A stretch of 55,910 bases of DNA from Clavibacter tessellarius (GCF_001618005.1 NZ_LQXA01000048.1:1-55910); one strand, 5' to 3'. Shown: positions 24,188 through 34,790, counted from the first letter of the stretch. Program-made: numbers and translations. Notes: generated by a model from the sequence alone, not told the origin.

Positions 24188-24236
24188 CCCGTCACTCTAA
24201 CGAAGCGGCCCGGGCGCGTCGGGGCGCGTCGACCGG

Positions 24237-25193
24237 TCAGGCGCCCGCGCCCGGCTCGGCCGAGAGGATGCCCCGCAGCCAGTCGCGCGCCTCGAGGAAC
24301 ACGTCGTCCTCGTACCGGGCGCGGTACCTGCTCCGCGCGCCGTCGGCCCGCGGATACGAGCCCAGGAACGTGACCCGCGGGCTGAAGCGGCGGATCCCGA
24401 GCAGGGCGTCGGCCACGCGCTCGTCGTGCACGTGCCCCTCCGCGTCGATGACGAAGCGGTAGCGCCCGAGCTCGTCGCCGATGGGCCGCGACTGGATGAG
24501 CGTGAGGTTCACGCCGCGGGTCGCGAACTGCTCGAGGAGGTCGAGCAGGGATCCGGCGCGGTCGTCGGGCAGCTCGACGATGAGGCTCGTCTTGTCGGCG
24601 CCCGTGCGCGGCGGCAGCGTGGTGGCGCGGCCGACGAGCACGAAGCGCGTGACCGCATTCGGATTGTCGCCGACGCCGCGGGCGACCGCCTCGAGCGGCC
24701 GGCCCTCCGTGATCCGCGGCGGCGCGATAGCCGCGTCCGCGGTGCCGCCGTCCAGCAGGGACAGGGCCGCCGCGACGTTCGAGGTCGCCGGCACGTGCCC
24801 GTGCCTCGGCAGCTCGCGCTCGAGGAAGCGGCGGCACTGGCCGTAGGCGACCGGATGGGCGGCCACGGTGCGCACGTCGGCGAGCGCCGTGCCCGGCCGC
24901 ACCACGAGGTCGAAGGACACCGGCACGAGGTGCTCGCTGAGGATCCGGAGGCCCGGGACGTTCGCGAGCGCGTCCTGCGTGGCCGTCACCCCGCCCTCCA
25001 CGGAGTTCTCGATGGCGATCATGGCGGCGACCGAGGTGCCGGACACCACGTCGGCGAGGGCCTCGGAGGCGTTGTTGACCGCGCGCCAGGTGCGGCCGCG
25101 GGCGGCCTCGACCTGCATGAGCGCGGCCTCCGTGAAGGTGCCGGACGGGCCGAGGTAGCTGTAGGTCTCGTCGGGTCGCGGGGTCTCGGCCAT
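24237..25193 (-). CDS. pheA: Prephenate dehydratase
   Basis: A 318-residue enzyme converting prephenate to phenylpyruvate in phenylalanine synthesis. The N-terminal catalytic domain includes YLGPSGTFTEAAL, AIENSVEGGV and the catalytic region around the TRF motif (NAVTRFVLVG). The C-terminal ACT domain (about 200-285) contains RGVNLTLIQSRPIG, the phenylalanine-binding regulatory site (QSRP in place of the frequent ESRP). The ATG at 25193 lies six bases after TAGGGT on the minus strand, so the message is leaderless. It is divergent from pgm with tightly packed promoters. Confidence 0.93.
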   Translation of the reverse strand: MAETPRPDETYSYLGPSGTFTEAALMQVEAARGRTWRAVNNASEALADVVSGTSVAAMIAIENSVEGGVTATQDALANVPGLRILSEHLVPVSFDLVVRPGTALADVRTVAAHPVAYGQCRRFLERELPRHGHVPATSNVAAALSLLDGGTADAAIAPPRITEGRPLEAVARGVGDNPNAVTRFVLVGRATTLPPRTGADKTSLIVELPDDRAGSLLDLLEQFATRGVNLTLIQSRPIGDELGRYRFVIDAEGHVHDERVADALLGIRRFSPRVTFLGSYPRADGARSRYRARYEDDVFLEARDWLRGILSAEPGAGA

Positions 25194-25199
25194 GCCTGC

Positions 25200-25236
25200 A
25201 CCCTAGATGGGAATGGGCGGGCCCCGGTGCCAGGAT
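25200..25236. promoter_or_regulatory. Divergent leaderless promoters of pheA and pgm
   Basis: TAGGGT (25200-25205, minus strand) serves pheA and CAGGAT (25231-25236, plus strand) serves pgm. Each lies exactly six bases before its ATG, and the 49 bases between the two start codons leave the -35 regions overlapping. Confidence 0.5.
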
Positions 25237-25242
25237 GGGAGC

Positions 25243-26883
<1,641 letters not shown>

Positions 26884-26963
26884 CGGCTCGACGCGGGATC
26901 GACCGGGCGATGCGCAGCCGCCGCGATGGGAGGCTTCGCATCCACGATGCCTACGCTGGGGGA

Positions 26964-27461
26964 ATGCGCCATTCCGGGGATGTGGATGCGTTCGTCTGGG
27001 ACGAGCCGTCGATGCGCCCCGGCGACGGTGCGGCCGGCGCGACCCCGGTCGTCGACCGGCACATGCGGCTCCCCGACGGCCACGCGCGCCGGCGGGTCGT
27101 GGCGCTCGCGGGGCTGCTCGCCGTCGTGGTCGCCGGCATGGTCGTCACCCACAGCGACGGCCGCGGGCTGTGGCCCGACATCTTCTACGCGGCGGCCTTC
27201 CACCTCGCGCTCATCGCGGCGCTCCCCCGCGTGGACACGGTCGTGCACGGCGCCGCCGTGCTCGTGTGGTGCACCGGGATCGAGCTCCTGCAGATCACCG
27301 GGTGGCCCGCGCTGTGGGCGCTGCACGTGCCCCTCTGCCGACTGCTGCTCGGCACCGGGTACGACCCCGTCGACCTCGGGGCCTACGCGCTCGGCGTGCT
27401 GCTGGTGCTCGCGGTCGACCGCCTGCTGCGCATCGGCCGCGGGCTCGACGACCCGACCTAG
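26964..27461 (+). CDS. DUF2809-like membrane protein
   Basis: A 165-residue protein with a 45-residue cytoplasmic start and about four hydrophobic helices (VVALAGLLAVVVAGMVV, IFYAAAFHLALIAAL and others). The block LVWCTGIELLQITGWPALW is characteristic of DUF2809. Function unknown. The ATG at 26964 follows TACGCT (26952-26957) by six bases, so the message is probably leaderless. The stop overlaps that of the convergent gene in CTAG at 27458-27461. Confidence 0.75.
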   Translation: MRHSGDVDAFVWDEPSMRPGDGAAGATPVVDRHMRLPDGHARRRVVALAGLLAVVVAGMVVTHSDGRGLWPDIFYAAAFHLALIAALPRVDTVVHGAAVLVWCTGIELLQITGWPALWALHVPLCRLLLGTGYDPVDLGAYALGVLLVLAVDRLLRIGRGLDDPT

Positions 27462-28348
27462 GCCACGCTCCAGAAGTGCACCTGGGCGCCGGGGTGCTCG
27501 GTGGTGATGGCGGCGTCGAGGTCGCGGTAGTCGTTGTCGAGGTTGTGGCCGACCATCTTCACGATGTTCCCGCCGGCCTTGGGCTCGATGGCCGAGACGA
27601 TCTGGGTGTGATCGGGCGAGGAGTTGCGGTTCCAGTCGAAGATGACGATGTCGCCGACCTTCAGCTTGTCGCGGTCCGCGAGCTCGAGGCGCGTGATGCC
27701 GAGCGTGGACGCGTTCGAGGTGAGCCACTTGTCGAAGGTGGGCACGTGGATCCACGGGTAGGTCCAGTCGGACCCGCCGCCGCGGTTGTGCCACTCCGTC
27801 GTCATCTCCCAGCCGCGCTGGATGAGCGTCTGGCTCACGAAGTTCACGCAGTCGCCGCCGGACGGGTTGAAGTTGCCGTACTCCTTGAGGTTGTAGGAGT
27901 CCCAGTGCGCGAGCGCGTACTGGAGCTGCTTGTCGACCGGGGTCTGCGCGGCGTACGCGGCGGTCGCCGTCGTGAGCGCGGCGTCGCCCGCCATGACCTG
28001 GATCTCGGCGGACCGGTCCTCGTAGTCGGCGGAGCGGGGCGCCACGACCGTGACGGATCCGTCGCCCGCCACCTTGAGGTCGGTGCCCGCTGTGCCCGCG
28101 AACATGACGGCGGTCGCGGCGGAGAGGCCGGCGCCGGCGAGCGTGACGGTCTGGCCGCCCGAGACGGAGAGCGTGGCCGGTTCGACGGAGGAGACGGCGG
28201 GCGCGGATCCCGACGCGGCGGGCTGGCCGTCGGCGCCGAGAACGGCGCGCGGTTCGGGCTCCTGGCGGGTGCAGGCGGCGAGGGCGGCGGTCACGGGGAC
28301 CGCGAGCGCGGCGGCGAGGATGCTGCGGCGGCGGATGTCGGCGGTCAC
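27458..28348 (-). CDS. Lipoprotein with IPT/TIG and amidase-like (Cys/His) domains
   Basis: A 296-residue exported protein. The first residues RRRSILAAALAV lead to a lipobox ending LAAC, so it is probably a lipoprotein. Residues ~45-130 form an IPT/TIG Ig-like domain (SVEPATLSVSGGQTVTLAG). The C-terminal half is a putative amidase domain: GGDCVNFVSQTLIQRGW with a candidate nucleophile Cys, and SPDHTQIVSAI with a candidate His, as in NlpC-related peptidases. A role in peptidoglycan or peptide hydrolysis at the envelope is likely but unproven. The GTG at 28348 has GGAG upstream. Confidence 0.8.
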   Translation of the reverse strand: MTADIRRRSILAAALAVPVTAALAACTRQEPEPRAVLGADGQPAASGSAPAVSSVEPATLSVSGGQTVTLAGAGLSAATAVMFAGTAGTDLKVAGDGSVTVVAPRSADYEDRSAEIQVMAGDAALTTATAAYAAQTPVDKQLQYALAHWDSYNLKEYGNFNPSGGDCVNFVSQTLIQRGWEMTTEWHNRGGGSDWTYPWIHVPTFDKWLTSNASTLGITRLELADRDKLKVGDIVIFDWNRNSSPDHTQIVSAIEPKAGGNIVKMVGHNLDNDYRDLDAAITTEHPGAQVHFWSVA

Positions 28349-28493
28349 GAGCTGCTCCGGGAGGTAGAAGGGGTGCGCCGGGATGCCGGGCGCGACCAGG
28401 GTACCCCGCGACCCCGTGCGTCCCCCGGACGGCGCGACGAGGGCCGCCCGAGAGGGAGCACGCGCGGCCCCGGGCGCGAGGACGCCCGAGTGG

Positions 28494-28509
28494 CCAGTCG
28501 ATCGACTTG
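28494..28509. promoter_or_regulatory. Candidate TetR operator upstream of the frameshifted secreted-protein gene
   Basis: CCAGTCGATCGACTTG contains the perfect palindrome AGTCGATCGACT (28496-28507). It matches the palindrome before the paralogous gene at 42893 (CCAGACGATCGTCTGG) at 13 of 16 positions. A weak -10 (GAGAAT at 28512, or TCGGAT at 28517) lies downstream. Confidence 0.45.
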
Positions 28510-28610
28510 TGGAGAATCGGATGCCTTCCACTCCCCGAGAACCATCCTCATGGAAGCGGCGACCGACGCCGCGTGCACCGCCACGAAGGACATCCACCGA
28601 GGAGGCACCG

Positions 28611-29187
28611 ATGACACGCATCACCTCAGCACCATCTCGCACCAGGAACGACCGCGGACGGATCGGACGCGCGCACCAGCACGTCGCCGCGCTCGCCATC
28701 GCCATCACCACGGCACTCGCCGTGGTGATCGGCTGCTCCATGCCGGCCCAGGCAGCCGAGAGCCACCCCCGCCAGCGCGGCCGCGACCGCGCACGTCACG
28801 GCTGCCGAGGCCCGAGCGGGAGCGGCCATCACCGCCACCGCGGCCGCGGTCACGACGAGCGGCGGCACGAGCACCACGCTCACCCCGACCGACCCGGGCG
28901 TGAAGGACCCGCACGCGCTCGGCGCGAGCGCGAAGTCGGCCGGCTGGGACAGGCACGGACCGTGGGTCGACATCAGCAAGGACGCGTGGCCGATCATCAC
29001 CGCCAGCGGGGGCGCCGGCGCCACGGTCAGGTTCTGCGCGATCGCCAAGATCGGCCCCTTGCTCTGCTTCCTCGGCGTGATCGCGATCGCCGCCGTCACC
29101 GAGTGGGTGAAGCACCACCCGCCGTGCCCCGGCGACCAGAAGTTCACGTTCTACTTCGGCGACACGCCCAGCTACTGCCACGACTGA
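28611..29187 (+). pseudogene. Secreted four-cysteine hydrophobic protein, frameshifted
   Basis: The ATG at 28611 (GAGGAGGC just upstream) starts a protein with a basic tail and signal peptide (HVAALAIAITTALAVV ending MPAQAAE). That frame then turns into an implausible Arg/His-rich sequence, while the +1 frame opens into an Ala/Thr-rich linker and a domain that matches the genes at 40937 and 42893. The switch maps to the C5 run at 28766-28770; removing one C joins the frames. The C-terminal domain has four Cys in the pattern C-x9-C-x19-C-x16-C and a hydrophobic core (LLCFLGVIAIAAVTEW). Either a true inactivating insertion or a sequencing error. Function unknown. Confidence 0.65.
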
Positions 29188-29250
29188 TCCACCCCCTGCG
29201 ATGCGCGTCCCTCCCCCGGAGGGGCGCGCATCCGCGCATAGGGTGGGGTG

Positions 29251-29535
29251 ATGAGCGTCGACGTGACCCACGACCCCGACGGCTCGCGCTACACGCTGTG
29301 GCTCGACGGCGAGCGCGCGGGCTTCGCGGACTACCTGATCCAGGGCGACCGCATCGTCTTCACCCACACCGAGATCGACCCCGCGAAGCGGCGGGGCGGC
29401 CTCGGGGGCGAGCTGGTGCGGGCCGCCCTCGACGACGTGCGCGGCGGATCACGCACGGTCGTGGCCGCGTGCCCCTTCGTGGCGGAGTGGATCGACGAGC
29501 ACCCCGACTACCGGGAGCTCCTCGAGCGCGGCTGA
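29251..29535 (+). CDS. Small GNAT-type N-acetyltransferase
   Basis: A 94-residue protein of the short YjdJ/GNAT family. RIVFTHTEIDPAKRRGGLGGELV includes the acetyl-CoA loop (RRGGLGG), and the C-terminal CPFVAEWIDEHPDY block is typical of this subfamily. Substrate unknown. The ATG at 29251 follows TAGGGT (29239-29244) by six bases, which fixes the start as leaderless. The 277 bases downstream to 29812 hold no gene I can support. Confidence 0.8.
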   Translation: MSVDVTHDPDGSRYTLWLDGERAGFADYLIQGDRIVFTHTEIDPAKRRGGLGGELVRAALDDVRGGSRTVVAACPFVAEWIDEHPDYRELLERG

Positions 29536-29812
29536 GGCGGGTCCGCCGGGCCCGGGCCGGGCTGCCCGCGGGGCGCGTCGCCGCGCCCCGCGAGACCGCT
29601 CCGCGATGGGATCGAGCCGTCACGGAGCCGCCCGCGGCAGTCGAGCGCAGCCGCTCGAGGCGGTTCGGTCGTGCCGCTGCCGACGCTCGGCCCCGAGGGG
29701 CCGGAAGGCCGACAGCAGGACACTAGGCGTCCCTCGTCCGGGGGAGCGCATCGCGTCGCCGAGCGGACATCCGCGGTTCGCGGGGTGGACAGCGGGCAGC
29801 GCGCGACGCCGG

Positions 29813-30862
29813 TCAGGGGACGCGCGTCAGCCACTCCGGCGTGGAGAACTTCTCCTCCACCAGCTGGCGGGTCTTCGCCCACTCCTCGGGCGTCACCTCG
29901 CCGGGCTTGCCGCCGTAGAGGCCGGTGAAGGTGGTCTTCATCCGGTCGATGATGTCGGCGCGGCTCATGCCCGTCTGGCTGCGGAGCGGGTCCACGCGCT
30001 TGGCGGCGCTCGTGATGCCCTTGTCGCTGATCTTCTCGCGGCCGATGCGGAGCACCTGCACCATCTTCTCGCCGTCCATGTCATAGCTCATGGTGACGTG
30101 GTGGAGCACGGCGCCGGCGCCGAGCCTCTTCTGGGCGGCGCCGCCGATCTTGCCGGTGGGGCTCGTGATGTCGTTGAGCGGCTGGTACGACGCGTCGATC
30201 CCGAGGGAGCGGAGCGCGGTGATGACCCACTCGTCGAGGTAGGCGTAGGAGTCCGCGAAGGTCATGCCCTGCACGAGGTCGACGGGCGCGTAGATCGAGT
30301 ACGTGATGACGGCGCCCGCCTCCATGTACATCGCGCCGCCGCCGGAGACGCGGCGCACGACGTCGAAGCCGTGGGCCGCGGCCTGCTCGGCGTCGACCTC
30401 GTTGCGGAGCGACTGGAAGCTGCCGATGACGACGGCCGGCTGATCCCACTCCCAGATGCGGAGCGTCGGGTTCCGGCGACCGGCGCCGACCTCCTCGGCG
30501 AGCACCTGGTCGAGCGCCATCTGCTCGACAGGCCGGTAGGCGCGGTCGTGGATGACCTCCCACTCGTAGTCGCCCCAGTTCGTGGCGCGGGCCAGCGACC
30601 GGCGGATCGCGACGGCGACGGCCTCGGGCGAGAAGCCGAGCAGCACGGCCTGCGGCGGGAGCGCCCGACGGATGGCGGCGGCGATCGCGGCCGCGTCGCT
30701 GTCCTCCGGGAGGCCGTCGACGGCCCGGTCGATGGCCTCGAGCGCGTCGTCGGGCTCGAGGAAGAAGTCGCCCGCGAGGCGGAAGTCCGAGATGCGGCCG
30801 TCGGTCACGTCGAGGTCGACCACGACGAGCTTGCCGCCGGGGACCTTGTACTCACCATGCAT
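29813..30862 (-). CDS. lplA: Lipoate-protein ligase A with N-terminal accessory domain
   Basis: A 349-residue enzyme that activates lipoate with ATP and attaches it to lipoyl domains. Residues 1-85 (GEYKVPGGKLVVVDL, GDFFLEPDDAL) are the lipoate-ligase accessory domain, which in E. coli LplA is at the C-terminus and in some archaea is a separate LplB protein. Residues ~95-345 are the catalytic biotin/lipoate ligase fold: VVRRVSGGGAMYMEAG (Arg and Gly-rich loop) and SPTGKIGGAAQKR (catalytic Lys). The ATG at 30862 follows TAGGCT by six bases. A role in octanoate transfer instead is possible. Confidence 0.88.
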   Translation of the reverse strand: MHGEYKVPGGKLVVVDLDVTDGRISDFRLAGDFFLEPDDALEAIDRAVDGLPEDSDAAAIAAAIRRALPPQAVLLGFSPEAVAVAIRRSLARATNWGDYEWEVIHDRAYRPVEQMALDQVLAEEVGAGRRNPTLRIWEWDQPAVVIGSFQSLRNEVDAEQAAAHGFDVVRRVSGGGAMYMEAGAVITYSIYAPVDLVQGMTFADSYAYLDEWVITALRSLGIDASYQPLNDITSPTGKIGGAAQKRLGAGAVLHHVTMSYDMDGEKMVQVLRIGREKISDKGITSAAKRVDPLRSQTGMSRADIIDRMKTTFTGLYGGKPGEVTPEEWAKTRQLVEEKFSTPEWLTRVP

Positions 30863-30924
30863 CCCGCCAGCCTAGGCCGCGGCGGACCCGGCGCTCGGCC
30901 CGGGACCGCCGCGGGCACGCCGAT

Positions 30925-31620
30925 GTGGGACGGTGGGACGTGCGCATCACCTGGGCGGTCGTCCGCCTCCTCACCGCCCTCGCCGTGCTCGTCGCCGTCG
31001 TCAGCCAGTACGTCGTGAGCTCGGCCTACTGGCGGAGCGTCGGCGTCGAGGGGATCGGGGGGAAGACGCTCGACTTCCTCCTCTACTTCACGATCGAGTC
31101 GAACCTGCTCGCGGGCGTCGTGATGGCGGTGGGCGCCGTGCGGCTGCTGCGTCGCGCGCCCCTGCCCGGTCGCGGCTGGACCGCGCTCCGGCTCGTCGCG
31201 ACGACGTGCATGGTGACCACCGGGGTCGTCTACAACCTGCTGCTGCGCGGGCTGCCCACGATCCCCGGCGCCTCGCTGCCGTGGTCGAACGAGGTGCTGC
31301 ACGTGGTGGTGCCCGCGCTGGTGCTGCTCGACTGGCTGCTCGCGCCGGATCGGCGGCCGCTCGGCTACGGCGCGGTCGGCCGGGTCGTGGTCTTCCCGCT
31401 CGTCTGGGTCGGCGTCACGCTCGCCCGGGGGCCGTTCACCGGCAACGAGGTGACGGGCGCGGCGACGTACTACCCGTACCCGTTCCTGGATCCCGCCACG
31501 GGCGCGGGCGGCTACGGCACCGTGGCCGTCTGGGTCGTCGTGATCGCGGCGTTCATCTGCGGGCTGGCGCTGCTGCTGATCGCCGCCGGCCGCCGCTCCT
31601 CCCCCGCCCGGCCGGCCTGA
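30925..31620 (+). CDS. Pr6Pr-family integral membrane protein
   Basis: A 231-residue protein with about six transmembrane helices. The sequence resembles Pr6Pr/FAR-17a-AIG1-like membrane proteins: YFTIESNLLAG in helix 2, VYNLLLRG, NEVLHVVVPALVLLDWL in the middle, and YYPYPFLDP with a Pro/Tyr turn before the last helix. Function in bacteria unknown. Two in-frame GTG codons (30925 and 30940) compete; I list the longer, but neither has decisive support. It is divergent from lplA. Confidence 0.75.
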   Translation: MGRWDVRITWAVVRLLTALAVLVAVVSQYVVSSAYWRSVGVEGIGGKTLDFLLYFTIESNLLAGVVMAVGAVRLLRRAPLPGRGWTALRLVATTCMVTTGVVYNLLLRGLPTIPGASLPWSNEVLHVVVPALVLLDWLLAPDRRPLGYGAVGRVVVFPLVWVGVTLARGPFTGNEVTGAATYYPYPFLDPATGAGGYGTVAVWVVVIAAFICGLALLLIAAGRRSSPARPA

Positions 31621-31644
31621 AGCGCCCCCGCCGGGCTCGGCCGA

Positions 31645-31677
31645 TTCGAACATGCGTTCGAAAAACCGGGCTATGCT
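31645..31677 (+). promoter_or_regulatory. LexA-type SOS box over a leaderless promoter
   Basis: TTCGAACATGCGTTCGAA (31645-31662) contains TCGAAC-N4-GTTCGA, the actinobacterial LexA consensus. TATGCT at 31672-31677 is the -10 and lies six bases before the ATG at 31684. The SOS box covers the -35 region, so LexA should block the promoter until DNA damage. Confidence 0.8.
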
Positions 31678-31683
31678 CGCGCC

Positions 31684-32316
31684 ATGAGCATCGCGTTCCA
31701 GGCCTCCCTCTTCGACGACCTCCGGGCGGAGCCGGCCATCGGCGCGCTGGGCACGGAGGTGGAGCGGCTCGACCTCGGGCAGGGCGCCTGGCTCGACATC
31801 CGGCCCGGCTGGGTCACCGACTCGGACGCGCTGTTCGAGCGCCTCGTGGAGGACGTCGAGTGGACGGCCGACACGCGGCTGATGCACGGCCGCATCGTCG
31901 AGGTGCCGCGCCTGCTGTCGTGGTTCGGCCCGCGGGCCACGCTGCCCGCGCCCGTGCTGGTCGAGGCGCGCGACGCCCTCAACGACCACTACGGCCGCCC
32001 GCCTGGGCAGGTGCTCGAGACCGCCGGGCTCTGCTTCTACCGCACGGGCGACGACAGCGTCGCCTGGCACGGCGACCGGGTGGGGCGCGCCATCGACCGC
32101 GACACCATGGTCGCCATCGTGTCGGTCGGCGCGGCGCGCACGCTGTCGCTGCGGCCCAAGGGCGGCGGTGAGGTGCGGCGGTTCCCGCTCGGGCACGGCG
32201 ACCTCGTCGTCATGGGCGGCAGCGCGCAGCGCACGCACGAGCACGCCATCCTCAAGACGGCCAAGGCCGTGGGGCCGCGCATCAGCATCCAGTTCCGGCC
32301 GGTCTGGCCCGTCTAG
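31684..32316 (+). CDS. alkB: AlkB-like alpha-ketoglutarate/Fe(II) dioxygenase
   Basis: A 210-residue DNA or RNA repair dioxygenase that removes alkyl groups from bases such as 1-methyladenine and 3-methylcytosine. Iron ligands are His and Asp in AWHGDRVG and His in QRTHEHAI; the 2-oxoglutarate-binding Arg residues lie in GPRISIQFRPVW near the C-terminus. The fingerprint GLCFYRTGDDSVAWHGD is typical of bacterial AlkB. A LexA-type box upstream makes it a likely SOS gene rather than an Ada-controlled one. Confidence 0.9.
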   Translation: MSIAFQASLFDDLRAEPAIGALGTEVERLDLGQGAWLDIRPGWVTDSDALFERLVEDVEWTADTRLMHGRIVEVPRLLSWFGPRATLPAPVLVEARDALNDHYGRPPGQVLETAGLCFYRTGDDSVAWHGDRVGRAIDRDTMVAIVSVGAARTLSLRPKGGGEVRRFPLGHGDLVVMGGSAQRTHEHAILKTAKAVGPRISIQFRPVWPV

Positions 32317-32612
32317 GGGCACGCCGCCCGACGGCGCCGCGGATCCCGAGACGGGACGCGGCCGCATCGGGAACGCTCCCGCTGTTCAGGAGGTCTTCCG
32401 CCGGAAGTCGCGTCGAGCGACCCGCTGTTCCCCTCGGACGGGGAGGATCGCGCCTGGCATCGACGCTCTCGGGCGCGACCCGCCGGGATCCCCCGCGTCG
32501 AGCCGAGCACGCGCCCCGCGGAACGCCGCGACGGCGTGCGCCCTCCGCGTCGCCGCTCCGCGGGATCCCCGCCCGCATCGCCCGGCACGATCCAGGAAGA
32601 GAGACAGCCACC
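32317..32612. other. 296-base intergenic region with two inverted repeats
   Basis: CGGGA-N4-TCCCG (32368-32381) and CTTCCG-C-CGGAAG (32395-32407) lie in this gap. They may be the terminator of alkB or control sites for the phospholipase gene. I see no gene and no clear -10 box. Confidence 0.35.
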
Positions 32613-34790
32613 GTGAGCACCTCCAAGCCCGAAGAGCACGCCCCGGACGTCGACCTCGAGGCCGGCGTCGACGCCGCTCCCCCGCTCGACCCCTCGCGCC
32701 CGTACCGCGGCGCCGTCCGCCCGGGCGTCAGCCGCCGAACCGTCCTCATGGGCGGCGCCGCCGCGATCATGGCGGGCGTCGCCGCGGGATCCGTCGCCGG
32801 ATCCGGCACCGCGAGCGCCACCGCCGCGGCCGCCGCCACCCGTCGCGGGCTCACGCACAGCATCCGCGACGTCGAGCACGTGGTGATCCTCATGCAGGAG
32901 AACCGCTCGTTCGACCACTACTTCGGCACGCTCCCGGGCGTCCGCGGCTTCGGCGACAAGCAGGCCGTCGAGCTCCCGGGCGGCGGCACCGTCTTCGCGC
33001 AGCCCGACGCGACCCGCCCCGACGGTGGCCGGATGCTGCCCTTCCCGCTCGACTCGTCGCGCTACAACGCGCAGGGCGCCGGCGGCCTCGACCACTCCTG
33101 GAAGGGCGGGCACGCGGCCTGGAACAAGGGCGCGTGGGACAACTGGGTCGTCGCCAAGAGCGAGCAGACCATGGGCTACTTCACGAAGGACGACCTCCCC
33201 TTCCACCACGCCCTGGCGTCCGCCTTCACGATCGCGGACCACTACCACTGCTCCCTCATCGGACCGACGACGCCGAACCGCCTCTTCCAGTGGACCGGCA
33301 CGATCGACCCCCGCGGCACGGCCGGCGGCCCCGCCATCGACAACCCGGACGACTACGCGCCGGTCTTCAGCTGGACGACGTACCCCGAGCGCCTGCAGCA
33401 GGCCGGGATCAGCTGGAAGACGTACGCGAACGACGAGGTCGGCGACGAGGGCACGCACCCCTACGTGGGCGACTACGGCGACAACCCGCTGTGGCTCTTC
33501 CACCGGTACCACGAGGCGCTCGCGTCGTCGGATCCGGCCACGCGCGCGCTCGCGGAGGCCGGCGGCCTGCACGACGGGTGGAAGCCCGACTCCGGCAAGG
33601 GCCTCGACGTCACGCACCTCCTCAGCGAGTTCGGGCGCGACGCCGCCGCCGGCACGCTGCCCGCCGTGTCGTACGTGGTCGCGCCCTACGGCTGGAGCGA
33701 GCATCCGAAGGCGAGCCCGGACTACGGCGCGCACTACACGAACGCGGTGATCCAGGCGCTCATGAGCAACCCGGACACCTGGGCGCGCACCGTCCTCCTC
33801 ATCAACTACGACGAGAACGACGGCTACTTCGACCACCAGCTGCCGCCGCTCGCCGAGCCAGGCACGGCCGACGAGTACGTGGACGGGCTGCCCATCGGCT
33901 ACGGCACGCGCGTGCCGCTGACGGTCGTGTCGCCGTGGAGCCGCGGCGGCTGGGTCGACTCGCAGGTGTTCGACCACACCTCGGTGATCCGCTTCCTCGA
34001 GACGTGGACGGGCGTGCACGAGCCCAACATCTCCGACTGGCGGCGCACGATCTCCGGCGACCTCACCTCGTGCTTCGACTTCGCGCACCCCGACTTCTCG
34101 ATCCCGTCGGCCGCCGAGGTGCTGCCCCTGAGCGCCACGCAGGCGCTCGTCGCCGCCGCCGACGCCGACATGGCGAAGCCGCCGGTGCAGGAGCCCGCCG
34201 TGGGCGCGCAGCGGATGCCCGTGCAGGAGGACGGCACCATGCGCCACCGCCCGCTCCCCTACCGGCAGGACGCGGACGTGGCGGTGGACCGGGCGAGCGG
34301 CCGGGTCACGATGACGATGCGCAACGGCGGACGGCAGGGCGTCTCCCACCAGGTGTTCCCGAACATCGCGCTGCCGTTCGCGTCGACGCCGTTCACGGTC
34401 GCGCCGCGCGGGACGGCGGCGTACACGTGGGACGCATCGGCGCACGCGGGGGCCTACGACTTCAGCCTCTACGGGCCCGACCGGTTCCTGCGCCGCTTCG
34501 CCGGCACCGTGGTCGCGGCCGGGAAGGACGACGTGCCCGTGCCCCGGGTCTCGGTCGAGACGATCCCCGGCGGCAAGCCCGTGCTGCGGCTCACGCTCGC
34601 GAACGACGGGACGCCCTCGGTGCACTACACGCTGACGGCGAACGACTTCCTCACGCGCGAGCGCCACGAGACCGTGAAGCCGGGCCGGAGCACGACCGTG
34701 AACTGGCCGGTGGACGAGTGGGGCTACTACGACGTGGTGGTCACCGCGGGCGACGGCTTCCGGTACCGGTACGCGGGTCGCGTGGAGTAG
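32613..34790 (+). CDS. Tat-exported phosphocholine-specific phospholipase C
   Basis: A 725-residue non-haemolytic type phospholipase C of the phosphoesterase superfamily. A twin-arginine signal (SRRTVLMGG, Arg41-Arg42) is followed by an Ala-rich core. The catalytic domain starts VEHVVILMQENRSFDHYFG (about residues 87-105) and includes DYGDNPLW and NYDENDGYFDHQLPP. Two C-terminal DUF756-type beta domains follow (about 560-720). It hydrolyses phosphatidylcholine or sphingomyelin outside the cell; in other bacteria it serves phosphate supply or virulence on host membranes. The GTG at 32613 is the only sensible start. A very strong terminator follows. Confidence 0.9.
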   Translation: MSTSKPEEHAPDVDLEAGVDAAPPLDPSRPYRGAVRPGVSRRTVLMGGAAAIMAGVAAGSVAGSGTASATAAAAATRRGLTHSIRDVEHVVILMQENRSFDHYFGTLPGVRGFGDKQAVELPGGGTVFAQPDATRPDGGRMLPFPLDSSRYNAQGAGGLDHSWKGGHAAWNKGAWDNWVVAKSEQTMGYFTKDDLPFHHALASAFTIADHYHCSLIGPTTPNRLFQWTGTIDPRGTAGGPAIDNPDDYAPVFSWTTYPERLQQAGISWKTYANDEVGDEGTHPYVGDYGDNPLWLFHRYHEALASSDPATRALAEAGGLHDGWKPDSGKGLDVTHLLSEFGRDAAAGTLPAVSYVVAPYGWSEHPKASPDYGAHYTNAVIQALMSNPDTWARTVLLINYDENDGYFDHQLPPLAEPGTADEYVDGLPIGYGTRVPLTVVSPWSRGGWVDSQVFDHTSVIRFLETWTGVHEPNISDWRRTISGDLTSCFDFAHPDFSIPSAAEVLPLSATQALVAAADADMAKPPVQEPAVGAQRMPVQEDGTMRHRPLPYRQDADVAVDRASGRVTMTMRNGGRQGVSHQVFPNIALPFASTPFTVAPRGTAAYTWDASAHAGAYDFSLYGPDRFLRRFAGTVVAAGKDDVPVPRVSVETIPGGKPVLRLTLANDGTPSVHYTLTANDFLTRERHETVKPGRSTTVNWPVDEWGYYDVVVTAGDGFRYRYAGRVE

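Noticed and set aside
29536-29812. A gene between GNAT and lplA
   Set aside because: Only Arg/Pro-rich frames overlapping lplA are open, with no ribosome site or leaderless -10 in register.
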